The notes beneath the pieces are model-generated. The model worked only from the letters and a program-made list of their open reading frames with translations. It did not search any database and was not told where the DNA came from. Made by a program: the position numbers and the translations under genes. A DNA stretch of 64,000 nt from Rhizoclosmatium globosum (Eukaryota > Chytridiomycota > Chytridiomycetes > Chytridiales > Chytriomycetaceae), in assembly GCA_002104985.1 (NCBI GenBank), contig MCGO01000101.1, positions 1 to 64,000 on the forward strand. Direction: 5' to 3'. Each line of letters opens with the position of its first letter. Position 1 is the stretch's first letter. Below, piece after piece: positions 33,591 through 44,719 of this stretch.

Positions 33591-34297
33591 AAACTGGTCC
33601 CAAAGCGTGAAACTGCCACATAAGTCGAACATGCTCTTAATAAAATGAAACATGAGGAAACAACGAGAAATGGCTTGAAAACTCACAGTTTGAATTGTCA
33701 GAAGTTGCAGAGCGTTCGTCGCATCGTTCAACTCGGCGACAAGAACGACCCCTCTGACAGATCCCTTCTCCAGCCAATTACGTCGTTAGATTCCTATGCA
33801 ATTTCGCTCTTGAGTATAGCAATGGCTTCAAAATCAAACCAACTTCAGTGGATTGGTGATAGAAAGTGTGAAGATGTGAGGAGAAGTGGCAGCCATGACA
33901 TCATCATGTGCGATGTAATCAATGATGTAGATATGAGGAAGCTAATAAACACTTGCGGTAGTAGAAGCGGCGGTATCGATTACTGGGAAGGGGCTTATCA
34001 ACATTAAGTGGTCATATCTCTCTTTTGGCGAGCAGGACGATACATACCAGTGGCTCAAAACAAATATATCTAAGTCTCTTTGCTGCTCGCTGCAAGGCAG
34101 ATGGTGGCTGCAAAGATTGGGCGGTGATGGAGGAAAAGAAGATCTGTTGGGACACATAGTTTACTTCAGGGGAAAAAAGGGGGGGGGGGGGGGGGGGGGG
34201 GGGACGCCTTTCCCAACCACTGACCAAATTTGTTCTTTTCATTTGTCCCTGTTTACCACCAGAGCCCCAAAAAAACAAACAAAAAACCAAAAAAAAA
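33591..34297. other. Unit spacer with 25-nt G run, copy 2
   Basis: This is the same spacer as 19408-20147. The G run at 34179-34203 is 25 nt. A plus frame of 120 codons (33645-34007) is open, but it has no recognisable domain and is broken in copy 1. On the minus strand a GTGAGT donor follows a coding-like stretch (ELNDATNALQLLTIQT), hinting at a gene fragment that I cannot place. Confidence 0.5.
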
Positions 34298-34535
34298 ACA
34301 GTGTTGGTTTAGGATCGAGCAGCGCGAAACCACTCAACTTTGCGACTGTCGCTGGAACGTTTAGTTATATTAAACCATCGTTGAGGGACATTGTTGATCA
34401 GTTATTCTCAGTTCGAAGAGACAAAATAAAACGTTAAATTACGAGTCGGAAACTGTGAAGTCAAGTCTTCTATTCACTTCAATACTACCTAATAATGATG
34501 AACAAAAAAGATAAACGAAAAGACGTAGCTCTTAA

Positions 34536-37230
34536 CTACATATCAAAAGACGCAACAGCCTTAACGGTTCCAGAGTTTGGCCAGAGAACCCAAGGAACAG
34601 TCAAATTCTTTTTAAGGTAGATTTGATCGTCCAAACCAACACCTGCAATTGACACATTGTCCAAGAGCGCAGTGCTCTTAACACAGCACGAATATGGAAC
34701 TGGGAGCCAACCATCAACAATAGCCAAACTCTTCTTTGTCCAAAGTGTCCCATCTGGTGCCGTACCAATCAATGAATCATCGGTCCAGTTAACAGTGATA
34801 TCAACGACTTTGCCCGACTGTGGCACAAAAATCCATGGTGCATTCAGCGTTTTTCTGGTGTACAACTGGTTGTCGAGTCCTACTGCCACAAAAGATCCAT
34901 CGGAAAATTGATCGACGCTCTTTACTGATCCAGAGTTGGGAACTTGAGTGCATCCAACGTTAGCCTCAAGTGTGGGACAGTTCCAAAGAGTAAAATCATC
35001 AGCAACAACAACAGCGGAAGCGTCGGTGTAAACTGCTTGCACAACATCAATCCCGCGAGGTCCAGGAATTGAAATCCATGGATCAGAAGGAGAATCACTT
35101 GATTTTCCCCACAAGGAATTATCTGGAGCAATTCCAATCACAACATTCAGAGTCCAACTTACTGCAGGAGCTACAGAGATAACAGAAGCAGAATTAGGAA
35201 GTTTTGCCCAATATCCAGACACAATGAATTCATACACAGCACCATCTGTTCCTACACCAAGAATAATTCCATCAAACATAACTGAAGCTTTAGTCACGCA
35301 GCAAGAGCCAGGAACAAGTAGCCATGGGTCATTCAAAGATGCTCTAGTATACAAGTTTTTGTTCAGCCCAACACCTACTATAATACCAGTCGACATCACT
35401 GAAACGTCTTGCACCAACACACCACCCAAGTTGGGAACTAAAGTCCAAGAACCCGTCAGACCAACACGCGTGTACAATTGATAGTCCGTTCCAACTCCAA
35501 TCAAAGTCTTTGCGTCCGTAAGAATGTCGATACTTAACACTGAACCCGATCCTGCAACTTGTGTACAAGAGCTGTGTGTCCAAATCGAAAGCGAAGCAAT
35601 CGGACAAGTATACAATATCTTGTCAATACCGACAACAACATACGTTCCTAAAGCGAAAAGAACGTCCAAAACTCTAGCCGATCCACCAATAGACTGCCAT
35701 GGAGCAGAAAGTGAATCCTTCTTCCAAAGGGTGTTATCTGGTGCAACTCCAATTAATTTGTTCCAATAGCTAGGTTCGAAATAGCTCGTCGGATACAAAA
35801 CACAATAGCCAAGATCTACCCAACTAGATCCATTCCACACGAAATTCTTTGACCCAGAAACAACTTGTCGTCCAACTACTGGACTTTCAATAGCAGACAT
35901 TTTCGTTGGAAAGCAGGCTTGGTACAGTGTCGAGGTACAGCCTCCAAGATCACTCCAAACACCGTACGCATCCAGTTGGATATTATGGACCGACGCCCCA
36001 TTGGTTTTACTGGATACCGTTCCAGCAGGAAGTGGGTGTGAGATGTCAATGCTTCCGTAACAGCCAGACCATCCATACGAAAAGTATATAATAGCACTAA
36101 CATGGTCAACACAGGCCTTGTCGCTGTTGGACCAAAGCTTGTTCACTGGATATGTGTTGCCATCAAATCGAGATACTGTAGTTCCACTCTGCCAATCGCA
36201 GATATATCCAACAAAGCCCCACAAGCGACCACTCGAGGTAGTATCAAAGTCGTACCAAGATGTGATGGTTGCCGCAGAAATTGGATAAGAGCCGACCGGA
36301 TTCGTCACAGCATTGGCAAACTGTTCGGATGCAGATGAATAAATTCCATTTGCATCTCCACATACACAGGAGGGCGCATGATCTGGAATCACACCGTAAA
36401 CAATAAATTGGACTCCCAAATTCAAGTCGGAAATGTCGACAGCGTTGTGGTAGCTGCACCAGTTAGCACAAGAGTATACAAGAGTGCCATCACGCACGAA
36501 ACCGACGGTTGTTCCAACTGCAATGTGGATTGGAAAGTAGGTGGAGGTAGTTGGAACGATGTTTCCACTCATCGCCAAGTTGTACAGGTAGCCTTGAATG
36601 TCTGCGTCAGAGATGTATCCTTTGGCCTGATTGATTGTTTGAGGAACAGAAATGGCAGGCTTGGTGGATCCAGTGTTGATTCCATATTGGTGCATAATAT
36701 CCATCCATGGCGATTGGACAATTGCATTGTAATAAGTTTGGATAGCGGCCTGAGATGCAACGGCTCCATAAAAGAGAGGCTGAATAACTGGGTAAGAAAG
36801 CAAAGGACCCCCGTAGAAGGTGAGCAAAGGAGTGTCAGACGTTGCTCTGGCCTTCACAGATCCAGAGCCTGGGTAAAGACCTTGACTTGATGGAGATGAG
36901 TAGTTGAACAACACAATTGGAGGGGCGGCAGGGTTGTAAGACTGAAGAACGGAAGCTTTATCTAGATTGAGTGTGCGGACTGTAAGTGGATGCTCCAGAA
37001 CACCCAAAAAATCTCAAACACCCACCAATCCCACTCTCTTCAATCTGTCTCGCACGGTCGAATATAGCAGAAGGTAAAACGTTGGCTTCATGATCAGATG
37101 GAGGGACAAGAACCACAGGAGCGCCTTCAATGATCACCACTGGCTCAGCACCATTTGATGCTTCGTTGGAGTGCGATGCTTTCGCCACTGACACAGCGGC
37201 AATCGCAAGTGTCGTCAACTGGAAGAGCAT
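34536..37230 (-). CDS. Secreted exordium-like/tectonin beta-propeller protein, intact copy 3, 882 aa
   Basis: Exons 37230-37026 and 36979-34536 join ATT G|TC CGC (donor GTGGGT) for 2649 nt. A signal peptide (MLFQLTTLAIAAVSVAKA) precedes an N-terminal domain of about 250 residues with YFPIHIAVG, CANWCSYHNAVDI and VIPDHAPSCVCG. This pattern is shared with phosphate-induced/exordium-like secreted proteins, whose conserved SHE...TDP-type motif reads SASEQFANAVTNP here, so the usual His is missing. About ten 35-45-residue tectonin blades follow, each with an IGVGTDxxLYTR and W..VP core (for example APDNTLWKKDSLSAPW and VGLDNQLYTRKTLNAPW). Tectonin propellers bind sugars or membrane lipids. An extracellular carbohydrate-binding or surface role is therefore likely, but inferred. 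Confidence 0.82.
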
Positions 37231-38129
37231 TCGTGATATGACGAATCTTTTTTGTTGCTTTCCTTTTTAAATGCACAAGCCTTATGCAAATGTATGCGGA
37301 CTTTCAAAAGTGGAGATGGGTGGCCGAATGGTCTCTCACACTCAATTCACATACAGGATGTTATATTTAACGAAAGATTTTTATTTGGACTGCAATACCA
37401 CAATGCCAAAGGAATTCAGGAAATATGGCCATTCCATCTATGAGCCAAAATTTCGAAATTCGAACGTTGGTGGAGTGATTGACGCGGGTTGAAGCAGTGC
37501 GGTCAATTTGTGCGGACTGTTAATTGAGTCTGCCAAGAAACCCAAAGAAACCCGTCCTGGAAGCGGAGATCCAAGTGGAGATATTGTGCAAAAAACTTGT
37601 TCGGAGTCTCCGACAGTGGTGAATTCTTCAATAAATTAAATCAATTGTCTGCTTCCTTTGTTCAATAACTCAAAATCAAGATTCCATCGCATTCAAGAGT
37701 ACAACATTGAGATGGAATTGTATTGATTTAAGGTCAAATGAGCGTCGCTGCGGTGACGGAGTCAATTCTCAAGGAACATTCAAACATAAGTTGTCGTTAC
37801 CAGAGAAATACCAGCACCTTCCATTCATATTGAAGTACTGTTTGTGCCATCAAGACTTCTCAGAAACCTTAATTTGGTTATAAACCAAATGATATCACTC
37901 CGCTCACCAACACAACCAAATTCAAATTCAGTCGTAGGTATTACTTTCGGAGAAGAATAGGCGAGTAACTCCATTTGAGAACTCAGTGGCGACAAAGAGA
38001 ATACAGTGATGTTGATGCCAAAACCAGAATAGAATGTATTTATGAAAGAGAGTCAATGTGAATTATTTGTATGAAGGACAATATCGCTCTCTTTTCTCTT
38101 TTCTCTGTTACTCCAAACCAACAAAGTAA
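37231..38129. promoter_or_regulatory. Divergent upstream region, copy 3
   Basis: About 900 bp lie between the divergent tectonin and DDT genes, nearly identical to the other two copies. No gene is seen. Confidence 0.5.
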
Positions 38130-41115
38130 ATGTCCGAGTCGTCACTGTCACCGCAATCAGCGACCCCGTCCACACCGCCGCCCCCAACATCCGAACAAGA
38201 AGAGATCGGCTATGAAGACGCCTCAACCAGCGAAGCGATCCGAGAACTGCGCAGCGACTGGGTCTTTGCGGCAACGACCCAGTTTCTGACAATGTTCCAG
38301 TCGGTCGTGCACTTTCCATTTGACTCGACCGAGGTGCGTTTTAAAAAGAAATAACCCTAACCCTAAGTGGGTGTGTGTTGGTGTCCTTCCTAACGAGGCA
38401 GTACTTCGTAGGCGTTCGAGGAGGCCCTGACCCAGGACACGCCGAACGAACTGCTCACAAACTTGCACGTGAAACTACTGCGCATCCTCACTTTCAATCG
38501 ATTCGTAGTGTGTGTACTGCCGACTGCCCTGGCCCTCGCTCCCTGCCCCGTCAAACACTCCCTCTTTATCAATTCAGAAATAACTGAATCGGACGCTTTC
38601 TGGACTTTGGACTGGCGCTGCGGACCCTCTGGATCCCCTCTCTCATTCAACCAGCGTCGTTTGAGTAGTTTGGACTGGCTCTGTGCGTCTCTGGAACACA
38701 CCTTTCTCCAAAACTCAACAACAACCAGAAACCAATATCTCCTTCAATACGGGGAGCAAACCTCCTCAGAACTATATATAGTATATTGAGAGACATTGAT
38801 ATCATGGACGAGCGAAGAAAAGTCCTCGACACTCTCATTGTCCAAACATAAACCTTAAATCCAACAATCTACCCCCATTTCCAAAGCCACAACATCTAAC
38901 ACACTCTCCTTTTAAAGCCCCGAATCATGGCCCCACTGGTTCAGAAAAGAGTGCGAAAAGAAGAACCAAGACTGGACACAACTCTTTCCCGAACACCTTT
39001 CCTACACCGAACTCACACCACTCCAACGCGTATACATCTTGCGTCGTATCACAGACTGGCAGTTTGATAACCCGGATCGGTTTCGCTCTTTTGCGAAGGA
39101 TGATGAGGCGGAGTGTGTACATTGGCGTGTGGATCCTATTGGACATGATTCTCAGGGGTATACTTATTGGTTGTTTGATGGTACGTGTTATGATTCTGAA
39201 AATTGATGATTGGGGACGAGTGAAGGAAAATGATGGCCCAAGAATTCCAGCGAGCCAGAGGCGAGCCTTTCCATCTAGGGGTTGAGAACCGTCTTTCTAT
39301 AGTAACTAATGATCATATCAGACAACAGACTATACCAAGAATTTGATCCATCCACATACACAACACACCCAGTCCACAAAAAATACCGCTACCCATCACC
39401 TTTCCACCTCCTCCCCGCAACCAGCCCCGCATCATGGCGGCTCGTAGCCCACACCTCAGAAACCTGGAAACAATTCCCAACAAAGTTCGCGCACTCCCGC
39501 CACACACTCGACAAATCCCTCTACCAAACCCTCACAACCGGCGTCGGCGCTCGCGTCCTCGAATCCCTGCACGACCGCGCCCTCGCCGCCGCTGAAAAGG
39601 CACGTGCAGAAGAAGCCGCGAAACTGGCAGAACTCGCACGTATACAAGCTGAAGAATCCGCAGCCGCACTTGCCCGAAAACGTGCCTCCCGCCTCGACAT
39701 CACCTTAACCGACTCAGAACGAATTGACATGTTGTTACAATCTGGCATCAATCCCTTCGAGGTAACCTCATTCCCTCTCCCATGTCTCTTTCCTCTCGTT
39801 ATTCTCTCTTTCTCCTAACTTCCAAAACGTACCAGAACGAATACACAGGCCGCGTGACCCGAAACTCCCGTCCAACCCGCAATTCCTCTTCCACCACCAC
39901 CACATCCTTCGACCCTCCCAAAGACGCCGCCCAACTCCGCCAAGAACGTGCGTCCCGTCGGAAACGCGGTGACGAGTCCCCACCCATCCCCGCCTCTGTC
40001 CTCCAAGAGTCTCTTGAAAGCCTTGACGTGGATGTTGAAGGTGACGCGCCGTCCATTGTTGAAGCCGTGCAACGACGTGATGAGGAGCGTGATTATGAGG
40101 TGGATGAAGGTGATGATAGGGAGGTGGATGAGGAGTTTATGGGTGAGCGTAGGAAACGGGGAAGGAGTGGTGGTGTGAGTGGTGGTGGTGAGGTGACGCC
40201 GGCGAAGAGGCAGAGGAATGATAAGAAGAAGGGAAAGAGTGCGACGAAAGGAAAGAAGAAGTTAGCGGCGGCGGCGGGAGCGGGGGATGTTGGTGAGTCG
40301 TGGCTTTTTAGTTGCAGTTGTGGGAAGAGGGCCAAGAATTGGGATGGTATGTATTTCTACTTTGGATGAATGTGGAAACTTAATGTTGGTACATAGATGG
40401 ACTTCCCATGATTGCGTGCAATCGATGCTCAGTCTGGCAACATATTGGGTGCATCAATCGAGAACTGGGCATTCCTGAGGATCCAAGCACAGTCTCGAAA
40501 TGGGACACAGAAGACTTTATTTGCACTGCATGCAAAAAGATGGAGTCCTTTGTTTCGTCCACCGCTCTTGCTTCGAATGTGGATGGGAAACCAGTTGTAC
40601 CGTTGATTCCTCAACTCGCACTTCCAACGAAAGCCGCAACTCAACAACAACCAGAACAGATTAATGCACAACCGGCTGTATACGCGCAACCAGTAATGGC
40701 ATATGCTTTCGCTGGTGCACCTCCGCAAATCCAAACTGCGCAACTCCCTCAATCTACCAACCAACACCATTCTCCCGTATACATGGTTCCTGTGATGTAC
40801 CCTGTCGCAATGATACCCCAACAACCTCAACCTGTTGGACAAACGCACCAAGAACACGTACAACAACCTTTATCACTCCGTGCATCAGTATCGCCCACAA
40901 AAGCTGCTCCATCAACAAATCTAGCAGTCGCACCTATCATTCCATCATCTCCGCGTAAAACAGAACAGCAGAGACCGCGGTCTGTGTCCCCAGTGACATT
41001 TACTGCACCACCAGCAGTCGCCAACGGATTAACAAATGAGGAAGAAGAAGCAACGAAATCGACAGAGGATATGGGACGCGTATTGTTATCTTTGCAAGGG
41101 AATAGTAGTGACTGA
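38130..41115 (+). CDS. DDT/WHIM-domain and PHD-finger chromatin protein, intact copy 3
   Basis: Exon 1 (38130-38333) and exon 2 (from 38412) encode the DDT motif (WVFAATTQFLTMF; ALTQDTPNELLTNLHVKLL). The middle, 38505-38917, is not resolved into exons with confidence. From 38918 to 39180 comes WPHWFRKECEKKNQDW and the WHIM-type block (LTPLQRVYILRRITDWQF, RVDPIGHD, YWLFD). Exons 39322-39761, 39836-40346 and 40397-41115 join in frame. They carry DNRLYQEFD, an Ala/Glu-rich helix, an acidic/KR-rich linker, then a PHD finger (CSCG, CNRCSVWQHIGC, FICTACKK) and a Gln/Pro-rich tail. DDT plus WHIM plus PHD suggests an ISWI-associated subunit such as CECR2, RSF1 or ACF1 relatives, reading histone tails in the nucleus. 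The exact family is not settled. Confidence 0.8.
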
Positions 41116-41347
41116 GTCGGAGCGCTCACAGAGTTTATTCGGAGGTTTTATTTAATTTTCCAGTTCGTTGTTTTTTTTATTGTGGGTGGGTGTGAGAGAG
41201 TTGTCATGGGAAAGACAAATGAATAGAGAAGTCTGTAACGAGAGCACTTTAAAAGTGGATACGCAGTAGTGGCGTTACTTCCCAGGGATTACCGGCGGAT
41301 TATTGAACAGGTTCTGAAACAAAGTAGCCCCAGAAAAGGGAGAAAAA
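41116..41347. other. Intergenic, no feature
   Basis: This is the short gap between the DDT/PHD gene and the first coiled-coil gene. It is T- and GT-rich with nothing coding. Confidence 0.5.
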
Positions 41348-42052
41348 ATGACGCTGCCCACCACCACCACCACCACGATACTAACAAGTCCCAGTCCTAG
41401 TCCTAGTCCCAGTCCTAGTTCTTCGGCCTCGGCACCGCAGCACCCGCTCCTCCAACCGCCGCTAATACCGCCACCAATACCAACACAGTTCCATCGTCCA
41501 AAGCCGTTCCTCCACTCGTTCCCTTCCCTCTTTCGCAAACCAGAACCCCCTCTTTTAAACTATCCAATGAAACGATCGCCCCTCCGATGCGAAATCAATA
41601 TATCAAACGAGGAGGAGGAAGACGAACAAGCACCACCACCATCGGAGAAGCCCCAACTTCAACCATCCATCCAACTGCAACTCCAATCGCCACCACCTGA
41701 AAAGAACTCTCTGTTACCTCCTTTACCACCCTCCGCACCACCACAACTACAAGCACAACAGTCACCGATACCTCACCCAAAGAAAGACTACATCCACATC
41801 CCCCTCGCAGACTACACCCTCCTAACAACAACGTCAATCCACCTGCAAGCGAAAGTAAACCGCCTCGAAGAACAGAACCGCCTCCTGCAAGCGGAACTAG
41901 CGTCGCTGAAACGGAGGAGGGTCGATGATGACGATAGTGGGTCGGAGGGGTGTGAAGTGGTGGGTGGGAGGGAGGAGGTGGAAAAGAGGGTGGCGAAAAA
42001 TAAGGAGAGGGAGAAGGAGGCTCAGGATTTGCTTTCTTCTCTCTTGTTCTGA
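41348..42052 (+). CDS. Coiled-coil cluster gene 1 (Pro-rich, 234 aa)
   Basis: I do not recognise this protein. The N-terminal half is Pro/Ser/Thr-rich, including an (SP)n run coded by a 6-bp repeat. A highly acidic patch (SNEEEEDEQ) lies in the middle. A single coiled coil at about residues 165-195 carries LQAKVNRLEEQNRLLQAEL followed by KRRR. The C-terminus is charged and ends in AQDLLSSLLF. It is intronless in appearance, on the plus strand, and first of eight genes with this layout up to 53567. The basic patch next to the coil is slightly bZIP-like, but the order is wrong (basic region after the zipper), so a DNA-binding claim is not supported. Confidence 0.65.
   Translation: MTLPTTTTTTILTSPSPSPSPSPSSSASAPQHPLLQPPLIPPPIPTQFHRPKPFLHSFPSLFRKPEPPLLNYPMKRSPLRCEINISNEEEEDEQAPPPSEKPQLQPSIQLQLQSPPPEKNSLLPPLPPSAPPQLQAQQSPIPHPKKDYIHIPLADYTLLTTTSIHLQAKVNRLEEQNRLLQAELASLKRRRVDDDDSGSEGCEVVGGREEVEKRVAKNKEREKEAQDLLSSLLF
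41388..41421 (+). repeat. 6-bp microsatellite in coiled-coil gene 1
   Basis: Five to six copies of AGTCCY encode Ser-Pro repeats. It could vary in length between strains. Confidence 0.6.
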
Positions 42053-42799
42053 GATGGGTTGTTTAAGCATCTAGTTGCGGTGCGGTGCGGTGCTGTGTAC
42101 GGGGACTTTGGTTGTAGTCTGTGCTTTTTGTATATACCCCCCTTCAGTGGGGACCTTGTTGACCAAGTCCCTCTCTTTTTCGATGGACTTTCTCTCTCTC
42201 TCTTTCTCTCAGATAGTCGCATTTATCCCTCCTTTCTCTTTCTTGTTTTTGGTAGTCTAATGTTTGTTTTTTCTCTTCTTCACCACCCATCGCTCGTGTA
42301 ATTAAATACAGTTTTATATGTTTTTGTACTCTTGTGTGTGCTTGATTGAATTAGAGTGCATGTAAAGCGGATCAGCTGAGTTCAACATGTTTGAAGGTTG
42401 GGTTGGTGGTGGCGTTGATGGGGAGAAATCTCCGACTCGTATCTTCAGTGCATTCGGCAATAAGTCTTGCCCACCGAAAACAGTTGTTTCAGTTATGAAA
42501 TGATGAGAAGAAAGGATATGGAAGGCAGAGGCTATGTTTTCGATAACACTTTCCTTCTTCCGTTCTTTTCTCAAATGAAAGAAGGATAGATAATCAATTC
42601 ACCAATTTACATGAGCCCTGGTAATTCTCATTACAAAATTAATTTTACAAATACAAATTGATAAACGAGCCCATGAACCTGGTTGGGTGGCTTTCTCGTG
42701 TCCCCGTAAAAAAAGAAAGGAGAGACAATTCAGCCGAGACACTTCAACCTTAGCACCTCCACACACAAACATCCTTCAACGATCAAGTCCAAGATAACA
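42053..42799. other. Intergenic, no gene seen
   Basis: About 750 bp. It starts with short GTGCGGT direct repeats near 42076 and a CT-rich stretch near 42170-42245, possibly a 3' UTR and the next promoter. No convincing coding frame. Confidence 0.5.
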
Positions 42800-43411
42800 A
42801 TGCCTCGAGCCAAGAAGTCCCAGCCTCAACAGCCTTCACCCACCCTCTCAACGTCACCAAGAAACCAATCAAATACAAAACGAAGGCCCACGCTTACCAC
42901 ACAACCATCACCACCAGCCCCATTCCAACTCTTGATCCGCCTCCCAAAACCCTCCAATTCACCACCAGTCATCACAATCAACCCATCATCAACCCAAATC
43001 AGACCACCCAAGCACTTCTTCCATCACCCACTCTCAAGTCCCCAAGATCCCTCACAATTAAACCCGTCAACCTCACCCAAACCAACACCCCTTCCACAAT
43101 CACCCCCGTTTACAATCCAAGTACCATACGCACCGACACATAATTATCCTTTCATTGCTTCACAAGCCCATCGCTACACACAATCCCCATCTACACATTC
43201 CCCACCAACACCGCCGACACTCTCTGCGGATGAAGCGCTACAAGATTTCCTGTTTGATCCGTCCGATCGACAGCGTGTACATGACAGTGGACTGTCGACA
43301 AGTCCAACAGAGATGCAACGACGCGTTTGGAAGGCTGTTGTTTTGGGGGTGTTGTTGACGCAACAAGCTGGGGGTGGTGGGGTTGTAGATGAGAGGGTGT
43401 ATCTAGAATAG
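42800..43411 (+). CDS. Coiled-coil cluster gene 2 (Pro-rich, 203 aa, coil degenerate)
   Basis: Unrecognised. It has a basic N-terminus (MPRAKKSQ) and a long Pro/Ser/Thr/Gln-rich body with LLIRLPKP and VITINPSS. The C-terminal part holds SADEALQDFLFDPSD, which resembles the C-terminal motifs of genes 4 and 7, then a short hydrophobic helix (RRVWKAVVLGVLLTQQ) in place of the polar coiled coil of its neighbours. It is in the same orientation as the cluster, with about 0.75 kb before it. The ATG lies in a fair context (ACAATGCC). Confidence 0.6.
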   Translation: MPRAKKSQPQQPSPTLSTSPRNQSNTKRRPTLTTQPSPPAPFQLLIRLPKPSNSPPVITINPSSTQIRPPKHFFHHPLSSPQDPSQLNPSTSPKPTPLPQSPPFTIQVPYAPTHNYPFIASQAHRYTQSPSTHSPPTPPTLSADEALQDFLFDPSDRQRVHDSGLSTSPTEMQRRVWKAVVLGVLLTQQAGGGGVVDERVYLE

Positions 43412-43682
43412 TACGGTTCTCTGCAAGAGACTTTTTTTGTTCTCTGTTGTAATTTGTAAATAAATGCGGAAACTTTATACCAAAAAAGGGTAGTAGTTGA
43501 AAATAAGCAGTTTCCTTCTAAACCCACGAGGTTGGCTCAATTAAAAGGTGTCACGTCAACCGTGGTCACAATGACTGGAAGTGTGGCTTTCCGAAACTTA
43601 CAATTCCGAGAGAACCCGAACGTTGGTCGTCATAAAAAAGCTCCCGCCACCACTAAAAACCCTTTCGTACAAACAAGCAATA

Positions 43683-44234
43683 ATGCCAGTTGGACAGCTC
43701 CCACTCGTGGTTCCATCCCACGGATCAATGACGCACCAACAGCTTCGAGATTACAAGGCATTGCAACAATGCAGTCACCATCACTCTCCTCCAACAACCT
43801 CGAGCACACCGCCATTAGTACATTATAACACGACACCTCCAACAACACCTCCATCGCAGTACCTTAACCATCAATCCTTCCAACCATCCGCCCAACCAAA
43901 AAGAAAACGGACAGAGTCAACAGACGTGAACTTGAGTCATGCATCAGAATACAACATGACACAACCAAATCCCTGCAAGATTGCACGTACATCATCATCA
44001 TCACCATCGACCACTGCATCAACAGAACTTGAACACCTCAAAAGACAACAATCTGAAATGCAAAAGCAGTTGAACGACATTAGAATACAGAACCAAGTAC
44101 TGTACGCACAACTGAAAGCGTTGATGGATATGATGCATAACACACGAAACCCCGATAGTTTAGGAATACGAAACAAGGGTTTGGACGTGAAGTGGGATTT
44201 AAACGACCTTGAACTATTTTTACTTTTATCATAG
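43683..44234 (+). CDS. Coiled-coil cluster gene 3 (183 aa)
   Basis: Unrecognised. The chosen start is the first ATG of the frame (43683); the frame is open further upstream without an ATG. The N-terminal half is Pro/Ser/Thr/His-rich, followed by a basic patch (QPKRKRTEST). The coiled coil at about residues 118-150 (LEHLKRQQSEMQKQLND, QNQVLYAQLKALMDMM) follows the same leucine spacing as genes 4-7. The C-terminus is NDLELFLLLS, again acidic then hydrophobic. A short N-terminal exon could be missing because the ATG lies close to frame-open DNA upstream. Confidence 0.6.
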   Translation: MPVGQLPLVVPSHGSMTHQQLRDYKALQQCSHHHSPPTTSSTPPLVHYNTTPPTTPPSQYLNHQSFQPSAQPKRKRTESTDVNLSHASEYNMTQPNPCKIARTSSSSPSTTASTELEHLKRQQSEMQKQLNDIRIQNQVLYAQLKALMDMMHNTRNPDSLGIRNKGLDVKWDLNDLELFLLLS

Positions 44235-44719
44235 TGCTATATAATCATAATAAGAATATATTTTAATCTATAAACATATCGCGACGTTTGCGTGCCTTCT
44301 AAGGTGATATAAGAACGTCAGATCTTTGGTGTTCAATTGCTCACCAATGAATAACAGATTACTCAAGGCTTTAAAATGATGCTGAGTTTTTATTACTAGA
44401 TTTTTCTGAAGCGTTTTTGCACGTCTCATATGATTGGCGTGAGTCAATTGGGTTAGTGACGTGGTTGACTGAATGATGACACATCGCTTACACAATGCGA
44501 ATATTGAGTGTGTTGAGTATTGAGAGAGTGAGAGGCAGTGTTAAATAAAGAAGTGGTAGAAAGACACCTTCTATGTATAAGTAAGGAAGGCGGAGGCAAG
44601 CGGCGCTGACCCAAAGACAAAGAATCGGGGTTTCAGTCAGTCAGTCAACACCAACAAAAAACAACAAATCAACACACCATCGCCCCCACCGCCTCCAACC
44701 AGTCACCTCAACCAAACCA
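44235..44719. other. Intergenic, no gene seen
   Basis: AT-rich, with a CAGTCAGTCAGTCA tract at about 44635 just before gene 4, likely in its 5' UTR. Confidence 0.5.

Larger units (their letters stand above)
20148..34297. repeat. Tandem unit 2 (about 14.15 kb)
   Basis: This is a second direct copy of unit 1, with the same Copia junction and spacer. Differences from unit 1 are scattered substitutions plus many one- or two-base indels. The G run at its end is 25 nt, against 56 nt in unit 1. Confidence 0.93.
34298..40414. repeat. Tandem unit 3 (partial, 6.1 kb, without Copia)
   Basis: Homology to units 1 and 2 runs from the A-rich junction to ATTG at 40411-40414 inside the PHD-finger codons of the DDT gene. 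Beyond that point this copy continues into the intact gene, while units 1 and 2 switch to Copia sequence. It therefore shows the unbroken allele of the locus. Confidence 0.93.

Noticed and set aside
33645..34007. 120-codon ORF in the unit spacer
   Set aside because: Broken by one base in copy 1, without any recognisable feature. Kept only as a note in the spacer entry.
41880..41930. bZIP factor in coiled-coil gene 1
   Set aside because: The basic patch follows the leucine helix instead of preceding it, and the bZIP Asn/Arg signature is missing.
42076..42090. Short GTGCGGT direct repeats as a regulatory array
   Set aside because: Two or three units only. Not distinguishable from chance.
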